Part shown: positions 31,483 through 41,535 of the stretch, in pieces | Numbering within the stretch: position 1 is the first letter of the stretch | How the letters are laid out: every line of letters starts with the position of its first letter | NCBI GenBank assembly: GCA_017882405.1 | Contig: JADGPO010000110.1 | Location: 1-47,807 of the forward strand | Source of the DNA: Solirubrobacteraceae bacterium | Lineage (GTDB): Bacteria > Actinomycetota > Thermoleophilia > Solirubrobacterales > Solirubrobacteraceae | Direction of reading: 5' to 3' | Length of the DNA stretch: 47,807 bases | Notes under the pieces: generated by a model | Told to the model about the DNA's origin: nothing | Seen by the model: the letters and a program-made list of their open reading frames with translations, nothing else | Database searches by the model: none | Program-made: the position numbers and the translations under genes

Positions 31483-32100
31483 GTGTCAGAGCACGTCACC
31501 AACACCGAGGTCGCCGAGCCCCAGGATCCTGAGCAGCTCGACGAGCGCGAGGAGGCGGTCGAGCCCGAAGAGCTCGACCCCGAGGTAGCCGCCCGCCGCG
31601 CCGCCGCGCTTGCCCATGTCCGCAAGTTCGGCGATCCCGTGCTGCGCACCCGCGCGCGCCCCGTGGACCGCTTCGACGACGCCCTGCGCGAGGAGGTGGC
31701 GCGCATGGGGATGCTGATGAACGACGCGATCGGCGTCGGCCTGGCCGCCACCCAGGTGGGGGTGCTGCATCGCCTGCTCGTCTACCGCGTGCATCAGCAA
31801 TCGCCCGTCTCCGCGCTGGTCAACCCCGAGATCGAGTGGGCGGGCTCGGAGCTCGAGACGCTCGAGGAGGGCTGCCTGAGCCTGCCCAACGTGCACGTCG
31901 AGGTCGAGCGGCCGGTGTACGTGCGCGTCAAGGCGCTCAACGAATTCGGCGAGCCGGTCTCGATCGAGGCCTCCGGCCTGGAGGCGCGCGTGATCCAGCA
32001 CGAGGTCGACCATCTCGACGGCGTGCTGGTGCTCGACCGGATCCCACGCTCGCAGCGCAAGGAGGCGATGAAGGCGCTGCGCGAGGCGCTGCCCGCCTGA
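31483..32100 (+). CDS. def: Peptide deformylase with acidic N-terminal extension
   Basis: Iron/zinc enzyme removing the formyl group from nascent N-termini. 205 residues. The three family motifs are intact: GVGLAATQVG (I), EEGCLSLP with the metal Cys (II), QHEVDHLDG with the metal histidines and catalytic Glu (III). The first 40-45 residues are an extra, strongly acidic and probably disordered stretch (many Glu/Asp/Pro) before HVRKFGDPVLR, where most deformylases begin. The GTG start is well supported by TAAAAT, so the extension is probably real. First gene of a def-fmt-rsmB-Zn ribbon-rpe run; deformylase and formyltransferase act at opposite ends of the same cycle. Confidence 0.93.
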   Translation: MSEHVTNTEVAEPQDPEQLDEREEAVEPEELDPEVAARRAAALAHVRKFGDPVLRTRARPVDRFDDALREEVARMGMLMNDAIGVGLAATQVGVLHRLLVYRVHQQSPVSALVNPEIEWAGSELETLEEGCLSLPNVHVEVERPVYVRVKALNEFGEPVSIEASGLEARVIQHEVDHLDGVLVLDRIPRSQRKEAMKALREALPA

Positions 32101-32135
32101 CGGGCGCGGGTGGGTCCGAACGGATCCCGCCGCCG

Positions 32136-33038
32136 GTGCGAACCGTCTATCTCGGCACCTCGCAGTTCGCCGCCGCCGTGCTGCGGCGGCTCGCCGATTC
32201 GCCGCACCGCCCGCAGCTCGTCGTCACCCGGCCGGATCGTCCGCGCGGCCGTGGCCGGCGAATGGCCGCGCCGCCCGTCGCCGACGCCGCCCGCGAGCTG
32301 GACATCGAGCTCGACCAGCCGCAGTCGGTCAACGACGCGCAGGCGCGCGCCCGGATCGCCGCCGCCCGACCGGAGGCCGTGATCGTGTGCGCGTTCGGGG
32401 CACTGATCAAGGAGCCGCTGCTCTCGGACTACGCGATGCTCAACGTGCACCCCTCGCTGCTGCCGCGCTGGCGCGGGGCGGCGCCGATTGAGCGCGCGAT
32501 CATGGCCGGCGACGAGCGCACCGGGGTGAGCATCATGCGGGTCACCGCGGGGCTGGACTCCGGCCCGGTGTGCCTCTCCGGGGAGGAGTCGATCGCGGCG
32601 GAGGACACCTACGGCACGCTGGCCGGCCGCCTGCAGGAGCTGGGCGGCGAGCTGCTCGTGCGCGCGCTGCACGAGTGGGTGGGTGGGATCCGATTCACCG
32701 AGCAGGACGCGTCACAGGCGACCTACGCCGATAAAATCGGCGCCGAGGACCGGCTGCTCGACGGCCGCCGCGCGGCGCAGGAGCTGGCCCGCGTGGTCCG
32801 CGCGCTGGCGCCCCATATCGGCGCGGGCGTGATCGGACCCGACGGAGCACGCCTGGGCGTGTGGGAGGCGTCCGCCCGGCCCGCGCGCGACGGCGACCCT
32901 GGTCCGGGCGAGCTCGCCCTGGACGGCCCGCTGCCCGTGCTCGGCTGCTCGCCGGGCGCGCTGGAGCTGAACTGCGTCCAGCCGGCGGGGCGCCGGGCGA
33001 TGGCGGCCGACGCCTGGCTGCGCGGCCTCCGCGCATGA
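32136..33038 (+). CDS. fmt: Methionyl-tRNA formyltransferase Fmt
   Basis: Formylates initiator Met-tRNA with 10-formyl-THF. 300 residues from GTG 32136 (VRTVYLGTSQFAA). Hydrolase-fold motifs: PDRPRGRGRR, CAFGALI, and HPSLLPRWRGAAPIERAI carrying the catalytic Asn/His/Asp context, with TGVSIMR and GLDSGPV; the C-terminal tRNA-binding part follows FTEQDASQATYADKI. The frame is open upstream, but the segment between def and 32136 is not conserved. Ends ATGA on rsmB. Confidence 0.94.
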   Translation: MRTVYLGTSQFAAAVLRRLADSPHRPQLVVTRPDRPRGRGRRMAAPPVADAARELDIELDQPQSVNDAQARARIAAARPEAVIVCAFGALIKEPLLSDYAMLNVHPSLLPRWRGAAPIERAIMAGDERTGVSIMRVTAGLDSGPVCLSGEESIAAEDTYGTLAGRLQELGGELLVRALHEWVGGIRFTEQDASQATYADKIGAEDRLLDGRRAAQELARVVRALAPHIGAGVIGPDGARLGVWEASARPARDGDPGPGELALDGPLPVLGCSPGALELNCVQPAGRRAMAADAWLRGLRA

Positions 33039-34342
33039 CCGCCGCCGGATCGACCCGGCAGGCGCCCGAGGTGTCGCCGGCCCGCGCCTGCGCGTTCGCG
33101 GTGGTGCGCCGCGTGTTCGAGCAGCAGGCCTATGCCGACCGCGCGCTGCACGCCGAGGCCCGCGATCTGGACAGCCGCGAGCGGGCGTTCGCGATGGCGC
33201 TGGCCTACGGCACGGTGCAGCGTGTGGCCACCCTGGACCACGTGCTCACCCGGCTGTCGGACCGTCCCCCCGAGCGCCTGGATGCGCCGGTCCTGGCCGC
33301 CCTCCGTCTCGGTCTGCTGCAGCTGCTCTTCCTGGACGGGGTGGCCGACCACGCCGCCGTCCACGAGTCGGTCCAGCTGGCCAAGCGCTCGTCGCCCGCT
33401 GGAGCGGGGCTGGTCAACGCCGTGCTGCGGCGAGCGACTCGCGAGGGTGCCGGGATCCTGGCGGCGCTGGACGACCGCACTCCCCAGGCGGCCGCGGTCC
33501 TGCATTCGGTGCCGCTGTGGCTGGCCGAGCTGTGGTGGCGCGAGCTGGGCGCCGAACGCGCGCGGGAGCTGCTGGCCGGCGTCAACCGTCCGGCCGAGTC
33601 GGCGCTGCGGGTCAACACCCTGGCGGCCGACCCGGCGGCGGTGGCGTCCGAGCTGGGGGTGGCGAACCGGCCCGCGCCCGGCGTTCCCGAGGGGCTGATC
33701 CTCGACGGCCCGTTCGATGCCCACGCCTCGCCGCTGTGGGCGCGCGGGGCGATCATGCCCCAAGCGCGGTCCTCGATGGCCGTCGCCCGGGCGCTGGGCC
33801 CCCAGGCCGGAGAGCGCGTGCTCGACCTGTGCGCCGCCCCGGGAGGCAAGACGACCCATCTGGCCGCTCTGATGGCAGATGAGGGCGCGGTGATTGCCGT
33901 CGAGCGCCATCCCGGTAGGGCGCGGGCGCTTGAGCGAACGCTAGGTCGCATGCAGGCGAGCTGCGCCACCGTAGAGGTCGCCGATGCCGCCGTGACTCGC
34001 GCCCACCCGCCCCACTTTGACCGAGTGCTGATCGACCCGCCGTGCAGCGGCCTGGGCACGCTGCAGTCGCGCCCGGATCTGCGCTGGCGCGTCAACCCCG
34101 GTCAGATCGCCGAGCTGGCGACCCGGCAGGCCGCGATCCTGCGCGCGGGGGCGGCCTGCACCCGGCCCGGAGGGACGCTGGTCTACTCGGTGTGCACGAT
34201 CAGCCGCGTCGAGTCAGACGACGTGATCGACGTGTTCCTCGCCGAGCGCCCCGATTTCGCCGCCGATCGGCCGCCGGTGCGGACGGCGCCCGATCGCGAC
34301 GGCACCGACGGGTTCTTCATCGCCCACCTCTGCCGTCGGTGA
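33035..34342 (+). CDS. rsmB: 16S rRNA (C967-C5)-methyltransferase RsmB (Sun)
   Basis: SAM-dependent rRNA m5C methyltransferase. 435 residues: an NusB-like RNA-binding N-terminal domain (ARACAFAVVRRV through RLGLLQLLFLDGV) then the methyltransferase domain. Motif I is CAAPGGKTTHLA (about 265), motif IV DPPCSGLGTL, and motif VI YSVCTIS with the catalytic cysteine. The closing segment GTDGFFIAHLCRR is typical. Starts ATGA on fmt. Confidence 0.94.
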   Translation: MTAAGSTRQAPEVSPARACAFAVVRRVFEQQAYADRALHAEARDLDSRERAFAMALAYGTVQRVATLDHVLTRLSDRPPERLDAPVLAALRLGLLQLLFLDGVADHAAVHESVQLAKRSSPAGAGLVNAVLRRATREGAGILAALDDRTPQAAAVLHSVPLWLAELWWRELGAERARELLAGVNRPAESALRVNTLAADPAAVASELGVANRPAPGVPEGLILDGPFDAHASPLWARGAIMPQARSSMAVARALGPQAGERVLDLCAAPGGKTTHLAALMADEGAVIAVERHPGRARALERTLGRMQASCATVEVADAAVTRAHPPHFDRVLIDPPCSGLGTLQSRPDLRWRVNPGQIAELATRQAAILRAGAACTRPGGTLVYSVCTISRVESDDVIDVFLAERPDFAADRPPVRTAPDRDGTDGFFIAHLCRR

Positions 34343-34365
34343 AGTACGTTAACCTTTGTTGAGCG

Positions 34366-34593
34366 ATGAGCGATCCAGCCGTCAAGCTCGGGCCCGAGTG
34401 CCCCGGCTGCGGAGAGCCGTGGCTGCGCCCCACAGCCGTGCCGGGCCGCTATCGCTGCGTGTACTGCCTGCAACGGTACGAGATGGTCTCGGTGTGCCCC
34501 GACTGCGGCGAGCACTCTACGATCGTGCGGATGTCCAGCACGGCGATCGTCGAGTGCAACCACTGCCACGGCAGCATGCTCGTGGCAGTCTGA
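34366..34593 (+). CDS. Small zinc-ribbon protein (YfgJ/DUF1407-like)
   Basis: 75 residues with four CxxC pairs: CPGC, CVYC, CPDC and CNHC, spaced to form two zinc ribbons. The order and spacing recall the E. coli YfgJ zinc-ribbon family, of unknown function; binding RNA, DNA or a protein partner would be typical. It lies between rsmB and rpe, 6 bases before rpe, so it is likely co-transcribed. TAACCT lies 10 bases before the ATG, slightly farther than in the leaderless genes. Confidence 0.75.
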   Translation: MSDPAVKLGPECPGCGEPWLRPTAVPGRYRCVYCLQRYEMVSVCPDCGEHSTIVRMSSTAIVECNHCHGSMLVAV

Positions 34594-34599
34594 CCCGGC

Positions 34600-35298
34600 A
34601 TGTCCACCACGGCCGCCCCCGCGGTTGCGCTGACCGAACTGCGCGTCGCTCCCTCGATCCTGTCGGCGGATTTCGCCCGGCTGGGCTCGCAGGTGCAGGA
34701 GGTGCTGTCGGCCGGGGCGCGCGTGATCCACGTCGACGTGATGGACGGCCACTTCGTTCCCCCCATCACCTTCGGGGCCGTGATCGTCTCAGCGCTCGCC
34801 GACCTCGTTCACGACGCCGGTGCGATCATCGACGTGCACATGATGGTCGACCGCCCCGAGCGCCACGTGCAAGACATCGCCAAGGCCGGCGCCGACAACA
34901 TCACGATCCACCTCGAGGCTACGCCCCACGTGCACTACACGCTGTCGGACATCCGCGACGCGGGCTGCCGCGCGTGCGCCGCGATCTGCCCGGCGACGCC
35001 GATCGACACGCTCGCCGACGTCGCCCAGGACATGCTCGACATGGCCCTATGCATGACGGTGAACCCCGGATGGGGCGCGCAGTCGTTCATCGGGCACTCG
35101 CTGGACAAGGTCGCGCGGCTGCGGGCGGCGCTGCCCGACACGGTCGGCCTGGAGGTCGACGGCGGCATCCACGAGCAGACCGCCCCTCCGGTCGTGCAGG
35201 CGGGCGCCAACGTGCTGGTCGCCGGCTCGGCGGTGTTCAACTCCGAGGATCCCGGCGAGACCTATTCGCGTATCGCGGCGGCCGCCGGCGCGCTCTGA
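34600..35298 (+). CDS. rpe: Ribulose-phosphate 3-epimerase Rpe
   Basis: Interconverts ribulose-5-P and xylulose-5-P in the pentose phosphate pathway, supplying erythrose-4-P and ribulose-5-P precursors for the aromatic and riboflavin pathways encoded in this window. 232 residues, TIM barrel: APSILSADFARL, VIHVDVMDGHFVPPITFG with the catalytic Asp and metal His, DVHMMVDRPE, TVNPGWGAQSFI and EVDGGI with the second catalytic Asp. Its 3' end overlaps the convergent flippase gene by 37 bases. Confidence 0.95.
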   Translation: MSTTAAPAVALTELRVAPSILSADFARLGSQVQEVLSAGARVIHVDVMDGHFVPPITFGAVIVSALADLVHDAGAIIDVHMMVDRPERHVQDIAKAGADNITIHLEATPHVHYTLSDIRDAGCRACAAICPATPIDTLADVAQDMLDMALCMTVNPGWGAQSFIGHSLDKVARLRAALPDTVGLEVDGGIHEQTAPPVVQAGANVLVAGSAVFNSEDPGETYSRIAAAAGAL

Positions 35299-36707
35299 GC
35301 CTGGACTGAGGGCCCCGCGGTGCCCCGCCGGTAGACCGCGTAGAGCAGGAAGGTCAGGACGGCCGTCGCGATGAAGTAGCCGACCTCCACCCGCGTGACC
35401 TGCGAGTGGATCGTCGGCAGCGTGACGAAGGCCACGAACAGCGCGGCCGCCAACAGCCAGCAGCCGCACGCCGCCGCCGCTCGCCCGCGCGCCAGAGCCG
35501 CCTGGTTGAGCGTGCCCGAGATCAGGTGCAGGCCCATCCCCAGACCGACGATCGCCAGACCCACGCGCCCGTAGGTAAAGCCCTTGTCGCCGAGGAAGAT
35601 CGTCATCACCGGCGGCCCGATCACCAATAGGCCCAGGGCGACGGCCGTTCCGAAGGCGGCGATCACCAGGATCGTCGTGCGGATCGCCTGGTGGAACTCG
35701 TCGGCCGACTCGCGCGCCTCCAGGCCGGCGAGGTGGGGGAGGATCGACGTCTGGATCGCCTGGAACAACTGCAGCGGGGCCCGCACGATCAGCATCACGT
35801 TGAACACGAAGCCGGTCAGTCCGCTGGTCAGGTTGCCCCCGGCGTTGGCGGCGACGATCAGCACGCCGGCGTTCATCAGCATCTGCTCGGAGAACATGAT
35901 CCCCACCACCGAGACCGCGAAGCCGGCCCCGTGGCGCAGAGACAAATCGGTGTTGGCCTCCTCGAGTGCAGCGTGGACCGGACCCTCGCCCGCCGCGTCG
36001 GCCACCGCCACCTCCGGCGAGGCGCGCAACCGCACCCGTGAGAAGGCGAACGGCATCACCGACAGCGAAGCGAAGGGCGCCACGGCCATCCCCAGGCCCA
36101 CCACACCCTGGCCGGAGCCGATCCCCACGGCCACCGCCAGGGGGAACAGGAACCGGCTGGTCGACTCCAGGAACACCAGGGCGCCGTAGAGCGCGAACCG
36201 CTGATGGCCGGCCAGCCAGCCACGCGCGAAGTAGCTGCCGGCATACGCCAGCACCCCCACCACCAGGATCCAGTACAGCGCCGCGGAGCCGTCGAACATG
36301 CCGTTCTGGATCGGACCGTGCAGTGCCAGCGCGACGATCAGGAAGGTCAGCGCGAAACCGAGCTGGATGCAAGCCGGCACCCGCAGCGAGTGGCCGTGCA
36401 GCCCGCGCGCGCGGCGGTCGGCGATCGTGCGCGAGAGCAGCTGCTCGATCGGCCGGTAGATAACCGAGAGGATCACGAACATGATCGCCCAGCACAGCGA
36501 GATCCGGCTGTAGGCGGCCCTGCCCAGCACGTGGCTGGAGGTCGCCAGATAGGCGAAGGTGAAGATCCCCGTGGAGGCGATCCCGACCGACAGGATGCGC
36601 GCCCCGGAGGCGAATGACTGTCCGTCTGCCGAGCCGGCGGGGTGGTCGGGTTCCGGGGGCGGTGGCTCTTCTGGTCCGTCCACCCCGACCGCCGGGGTCG
36701 AGCTCAC
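35262..36707 (-). CDS. Polysaccharide flippase-like membrane protein (MOP family)
   Basis: 481 residues with about 12-14 hydrophobic helices and short charged loops, after a Pro-rich N-terminal tail. The pattern fits Wzx/MurJ-type lipid-linked oligosaccharide flippases (SRISLCWAIMFVILSVIYRPIEQLLSRTIADRRARG, YFARGWLAGHQRFALYG). Starts at GTG immediately after the TAG stop of the methyltransferase (no gap), so the three minus-strand genes form one operon. Substrate unknown; it could move a glycan made by the neighbouring transferases. Confidence 0.75.
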   Translation of the reverse strand: MSSTPAVGVDGPEEPPPPEPDHPAGSADGQSFASGARILSVGIASTGIFTFAYLATSSHVLGRAAYSRISLCWAIMFVILSVIYRPIEQLLSRTIADRRARGLHGHSLRVPACIQLGFALTFLIVALALHGPIQNGMFDGSAALYWILVVGVLAYAGSYFARGWLAGHQRFALYGALVFLESTSRFLFPLAVAVGIGSGQGVVGLGMAVAPFASLSVMPFAFSRVRLRASPEVAVADAAGEGPVHAALEEANTDLSLRHGAGFAVSVVGIMFSEQMLMNAGVLIVAANAGGNLTSGLTGFVFNVMLIVRAPLQLFQAIQTSILPHLAGLEARESADEFHQAIRTTILVIAAFGTAVALGLLVIGPPVMTIFLGDKGFTYGRVGLAIVGLGMGLHLISGTLNQAALARGRAAAACGCWLLAAALFVAFVTLPTIHSQVTRVEVGYFIATAVLTFLLYAVYRRGTAGPSVQAQSAPAAAAIRE

Positions 36708-37331
36708 CTAGGAAACCCGCACCAGCAGCATCGTCCACGGGAACGGCGAGCGGACCTCGACCACCTCGCCGTGAGCGGAGAGCAGCTTGGCGAAGCCCGC
36801 CCGCGTCCAGTGGTTGACGTGCCCCGGCGTGTTGCCCCACGAGCGCAGATAGGCGCCGCGGGCCATGTTCAGCATTCGCCACAGCGGCTCGTGGGGGACC
36901 GAGACAAGTAGCGACCGGCGCGCTACCCGGGCCATCTCGGCGACCGCCCGGTCGGGCCCGTCGACGTGCTCGAGCACCTCGGTGGCGGCCACCAGGTCGA
37001 ACTCGTCGTCGGCGAACTCCAGGCGTTCGACGGCCATCGCGCGGAACTCGAGGTTGGCGCACTTGTCCCGCGCCTCCCACTCCGCGGCCAGCTTGGGGTC
37101 CGCCAGGTCGATCCCGACGATTCGCCCCGCGGGCGCAGGAGGGAGCCGGCGGGCCCACTGGGCGGTCAGGATTCCCTCGCCGCAGCCGACGTCGAGCACC
37201 GAGGCCGGCTCGGCGCGTGCGAACAGCTCGTCGACGTTGCGCTCGAAGCCGGCCATCAGCCGGCGCACCACCGGGTTGGTGGAGCCGTACTTGTCAAACG
37301 TGTTGCCGGTGGGGACGCCGGCAGCGGTCAT
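36708..37331 (-). CDS. SAM-dependent methyltransferase, class I
   Basis: 207 residues. Motif I VLDVGCGEGILT (about 44-55), an acidic residue at the end of strand 2 (GIDLADP), EFDLVAATEVLEHVDGPD, then SVPHEPLWRMLN-ARG. The latter half is like methyltransferases found in envelope-glycan clusters. Target (sugar, lipid or other) not predictable. ATGA overlap with the upstream GT2 gene and immediate junction with the downstream flippase suggest equal expression. Confidence 0.85.
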   Translation of the reverse strand: MTAAGVPTGNTFDKYGSTNPVVRRLMAGFERNVDELFARAEPASVLDVGCGEGILTAQWARRLPPAPAGRIVGIDLADPKLAAEWEARDKCANLEFRAMAVERLEFADDEFDLVAATEVLEHVDGPDRAVAEMARVARRSLLVSVPHEPLWRMLNMARGAYLRSWGNTPGHVNHWTRAGFAKLLSAHGEVVEVRSPFPWTMLLVRVS

Positions 37332-38383
37332 ACCTCCAGCGCCTCGCGATCGCCCTCACCGGCGGGGTGGCCGGGATCCGCCGGCCGGGCGGCCTGCGCT
37401 GCGGGGTTGGCCTCGTAATGCGACGGTTCCACGCCGAGCTGCAGCTCGATCCGCCGCACCCGCTCGAACGTCCGCTGCGAGAGTGTGCGCTGAGCGGCCA
37501 GCAGGTCCCCGATCACGCCCAGCGCACCGAGCAGCATGGCGGCGTTAAACAGCACGGCGCCGGCGATCAGCGACTGGATGTGGCCCTTGGCGGCGTCGTG
37601 CGGGCTCTCGATGAAGAACACCAGGAAGCGGATGAAGACCGCCAGCGCCAGCGTCCCCATGACGAGCGCGCCGCCCCAGAACACCCGCAGCGGCTCGTAC
37701 TGGGAGTAGATGCGGAAGATCGAGAGCGCGTTTCGCCGGATGTAGGCCCACATCGAGGGAAACAGCCGAGAGTCGCGCGTCTTGGCATTGGTGCGAATCG
37801 GCACGTGATCGATCGCCACCAGCAGCTTGCCGGCCTGGATGATCGTCTCCAGCGTGTAGGTGAACTTGGAGACCGCCTGCATCTGCAGGGCCGCCTCGCG
37901 GTTGTAGGCGCGAAAGCCCGAGGTCGTGTCGGGCACCTCGGTCGAGGACGCCTGGCGCACCACCCAGGAGCCCAGCCGCTGCAGCCGCCGCTTGGCGCGC
38001 GAGAAGTTAACGTTGGAGTCCACCTGGCGGTCGCCGACCACCATGTCGGCCTCGCCGCGCAGGATGGGTGCGACCAGCTTGGGGATGTCCGAGCCCTCGT
38101 ACTGATTGTCGGCGTCGGTGTTTACGATCACGTCCGCGCCAAGCTTGAGCCCGGCATCCAGGCCGGCTTGGAAAGCGGCGGCCAGGCCCTTGTGATTGGT
38201 CAGGCGCACGACATGGTCGACGCCGTGGCGGCGCGCCGTCTCGATCGTCGCGTCGGTCGAGCCGTCATCGACGATCAGCCACTCCACCGAGTCAAAGCCC
38301 TCCAGCGCCCGCGGCAGGCGCGCGAGCGTCTCGGGCAGCTGCGCCTCCTCGTTGAAACACGGGATCTGGATGATGAGCTTCAT
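37328..38383 (-). CDS. Glycosyltransferase family 2, DPM/ArnC-like, with TM helices
   Basis: 351 residues. Catalytic GT-A part: IQIPCFNEEAQLPETL, WLIVDDGSTDAT, and NTDADNQYEGSDIP with the metal-binding DxD-type aspartates, then VVGDRQVD and TSGFRAYNREAAL. Two membrane helices follow in the C-terminal third (ALVMGTLALAVFIRFLVFF and AGAVLFNAAMLLGALGVIGDLL). Such proteins typically load a sugar from a nucleotide donor onto polyprenyl phosphate, feeding GT-C transferases such as the one encoded divergently at 38489. First gene of the minus-strand operon. Confidence 0.88.
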   Translation of the reverse strand: MKLIIQIPCFNEEAQLPETLARLPRALEGFDSVEWLIVDDGSTDATIETARRHGVDHVVRLTNHKGLAAAFQAGLDAGLKLGADVIVNTDADNQYEGSDIPKLVAPILRGEADMVVGDRQVDSNVNFSRAKRRLQRLGSWVVRQASSTEVPDTTSGFRAYNREAALQMQAVSKFTYTLETIIQAGKLLVAIDHVPIRTNAKTRDSRLFPSMWAYIRRNALSIFRIYSQYEPLRVFWGGALVMGTLALAVFIRFLVFFIESPHDAAKGHIQSLIAGAVLFNAAMLLGALGVIGDLLAAQRTLSQRTFERVRRIELQLGVEPSHYEANPAAQAARPADPGHPAGEGDREALEV

Positions 38384-38488
38384 GAGGCCAGGCGCGGTGA
38401 GCTGTGTGGGCGCGCGGCGCTCCCCGGGTAGGGCTGTGATCGGCCCCGCGCTTTCGATGACACGGTAGCGGGATACTCGGAGCCCAAC

Positions 38489-40351
38489 ATGGACCTGGTC
38501 CCGACAACGGTAGGAGATCCCGCCCAGCCCCCGACGGCGCCCCAGCCGCTGCGGCTGGCGCCGCGGCGAGTCACGCGCCGCCGGCCGACGGTCTCCAAGC
38601 CCCCCTCGCAGCCGTCGCGCGGCTCCCGCCGCGACCTACATGGTCCCGCGCTGCTCCTGCTGCTGGCGGCCACCTTCGCCCTGCGGCTGTGGGGCGTCAA
38701 GCAGGGTCTGCCCTACAGCTACAACGTCGACGAGGCGACGCATTTCGTCCCGCCGGCGATCGCCTTCTTCGGCCACGACTACAACCCGCAGTACTTCCTC
38801 AACCCGCCCGGTTACTCGTACCTGCTGCACATCGTCTTCGAGCTGTGGTTCGGCTCCGGGGACGCCGTGCGGCGCCTCTACGCCGCCAACCCGACCGAGG
38901 TGTTCGTGGTCGCCCGCGTGGTCGCGGCTGCACTCGGCACGCTGTCGGTGTGGCTGACCTACCTGGCCGGCACGCGCCTCTTTCACCGCACCGTGGGCCT
39001 GATGGCGGCGGCCATCTTCGGCCTGGCCTTCCTGCCGATCTTCTTCAGCCACCTGGCGCTCAACGATGTGCCCGCGCTGGCTCCGGTCGCGCTCTCGCTG
39101 TACGGGATCGCGGGCGTGCTACGCAACGGCTCGCGCCGGGACTACGTGCTCGCCGGGGTGGGGATCGGCCTGGCCGCCGCGACCAAGTACACGGGCGGGA
39201 TCACGATCGTCTGCCTGCTGGGCGCGTTCATCTCCGACGCCGCGGCGGGCGCGCCGCTGCAGTCGCTGCGTCGTCTGGTGCTGGCGGGCGCCTGCGCTCT
39301 GCTGGCCTTTGTCGCCGCCAATCCGTATGCGCTGCTGGACTTCTCGGCCTTCCAGGCCGGGGTGTCGCTGCAGCAGTCGCTGGCCGGTGGCTCTGATCCG
39401 ATCAAGCTCGGCACGACGGCCGCCAGCGGGACCGCCTATTACGTGTGGACGCTCACCTGGGGCCTGGGCTGGGCTCCGGCGCTGGCCGCGCTGGGCGGGG
39501 CGGTGCTGCTGCTGGTCCGTCGCCGGCTGGCGATGGCGCTCGTCCTGGTTCCAGCCCCGATCGCCTTCATCCTGTTCATGGGCGATCAGCAGCGCTTCTT
39601 CGGACGCTGGCTGCTGCCGGTGTTCGAGATCGTCGCCCTGCTGGGCGCCTACGCCGCCGTGGAGCTGGTCCGCTGGCTGATCGGATCGCGCCGCGTGCCG
39701 ACGATCGTGGCCGCCGGCGGCGCGACCCTGGTGATGCTGGGCCAGAGCGTGGCCGGCGTGGTCCACTCCGACGTGGTGCTCTCGCGCCCGGACACCCGCA
39801 ACCTCACCCGTCGCTGGATGGTCGGCCACGTGCCCGCCGGCGCCAAGGTGGTCGTCGAGCCGGTCGTGTCCGGCGACTGGGCACACGACGTGGGCCGGTC
39901 CCTCAGTGCGACGCCCAACGGGGGGCGCTGGCAGCTCTGGAACGGCTCGTTCACCAACGTCGATGCCTCCGGGAATCGCCTGCCGGTCGGGCAGCACCGC
40001 TACGTGCCGGTGGACGAGTACGAACGCACGCTGCGTCCCGAGCTGCTCACCGAGTACGCCAACGCCGGCTACTGCTGGGTGGTGATCGGCTCGCTGCAGG
40101 CCGGCCGCTCGTTCGCCCAGCCGAAGATCGCCCCCCCGGCGATCGCCTACTACGCCCAGCTGGCCAACCACGCGCGGCTCATGTACCACATCAGCCCGTT
40201 CGCGCACAGCTCGCGCGCCGTGCCGTTCAGCTTCGACTGGTCGATCGACTACTACCCCAGCCAGTACTCGCGCCCGGGGCCGGAGATGAGCGTCTACCGC
40301 TTGAGTGTTGGGAAGTGCGCCGCCGCGGGATCCGACGCCGGGACGGGCTGA
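38489..40351 (+). CDS. GT39/ArnT-like membrane glycosyltransferase
   Basis: 620 residues: a 50-residue basic/Pro-rich cytoplasmic tail, about 10 membrane helices, and a soluble outer C-terminal domain. The first outer loop contains YSYNVDEATHFVPPAIAF, with the acidic pair expected in GT39/PMT-type GT-C enzymes, followed by YNPQYFLNPPGYSYLLHIVF. It probably uses a polyprenyl-phosphate sugar made by the divergent GT2. GATACT lies 11 bases before the ATG with GGAG between, so translation may use a very short leader with a Shine-Dalgarno site. Confidence 0.75.
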   Translation: MDLVPTTVGDPAQPPTAPQPLRLAPRRVTRRRPTVSKPPSQPSRGSRRDLHGPALLLLLAATFALRLWGVKQGLPYSYNVDEATHFVPPAIAFFGHDYNPQYFLNPPGYSYLLHIVFELWFGSGDAVRRLYAANPTEVFVVARVVAAALGTLSVWLTYLAGTRLFHRTVGLMAAAIFGLAFLPIFFSHLALNDVPALAPVALSLYGIAGVLRNGSRRDYVLAGVGIGLAAATKYTGGITIVCLLGAFISDAAAGAPLQSLRRLVLAGACALLAFVAANPYALLDFSAFQAGVSLQQSLAGGSDPIKLGTTAASGTAYYVWTLTWGLGWAPALAALGGAVLLLVRRRLAMALVLVPAPIAFILFMGDQQRFFGRWLLPVFEIVALLGAYAAVELVRWLIGSRRVPTIVAAGGATLVMLGQSVAGVVHSDVVLSRPDTRNLTRRWMVGHVPAGAKVVVEPVVSGDWAHDVGRSLSATPNGGRWQLWNGSFTNVDASGNRLPVGQHRYVPVDEYERTLRPELLTEYANAGYCWVVIGSLQAGRSFAQPKIAPPAIAYYAQLANHARLMYHISPFAHSSRAVPFSFDWSIDYYPSQYSRPGPEMSVYRLSVGKCAAAGSDAGTG

Positions 40352-40397
40352 GTCTGGGAGGGGATCGGGGGCGGGCATCCTATGCTCGAAGGCAGCG

Positions 40398-41519
<1,122 letters not shown>

Positions 41520-41535
41520 AGGTGGCCGTCAACTG

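Noticed and set aside
40352..40397. FMN riboswitch upstream of ribD
   Set aside because: Only 46 bases lie between the preceding gene and ribD, and the conserved FMN aptamer sequences are missing.
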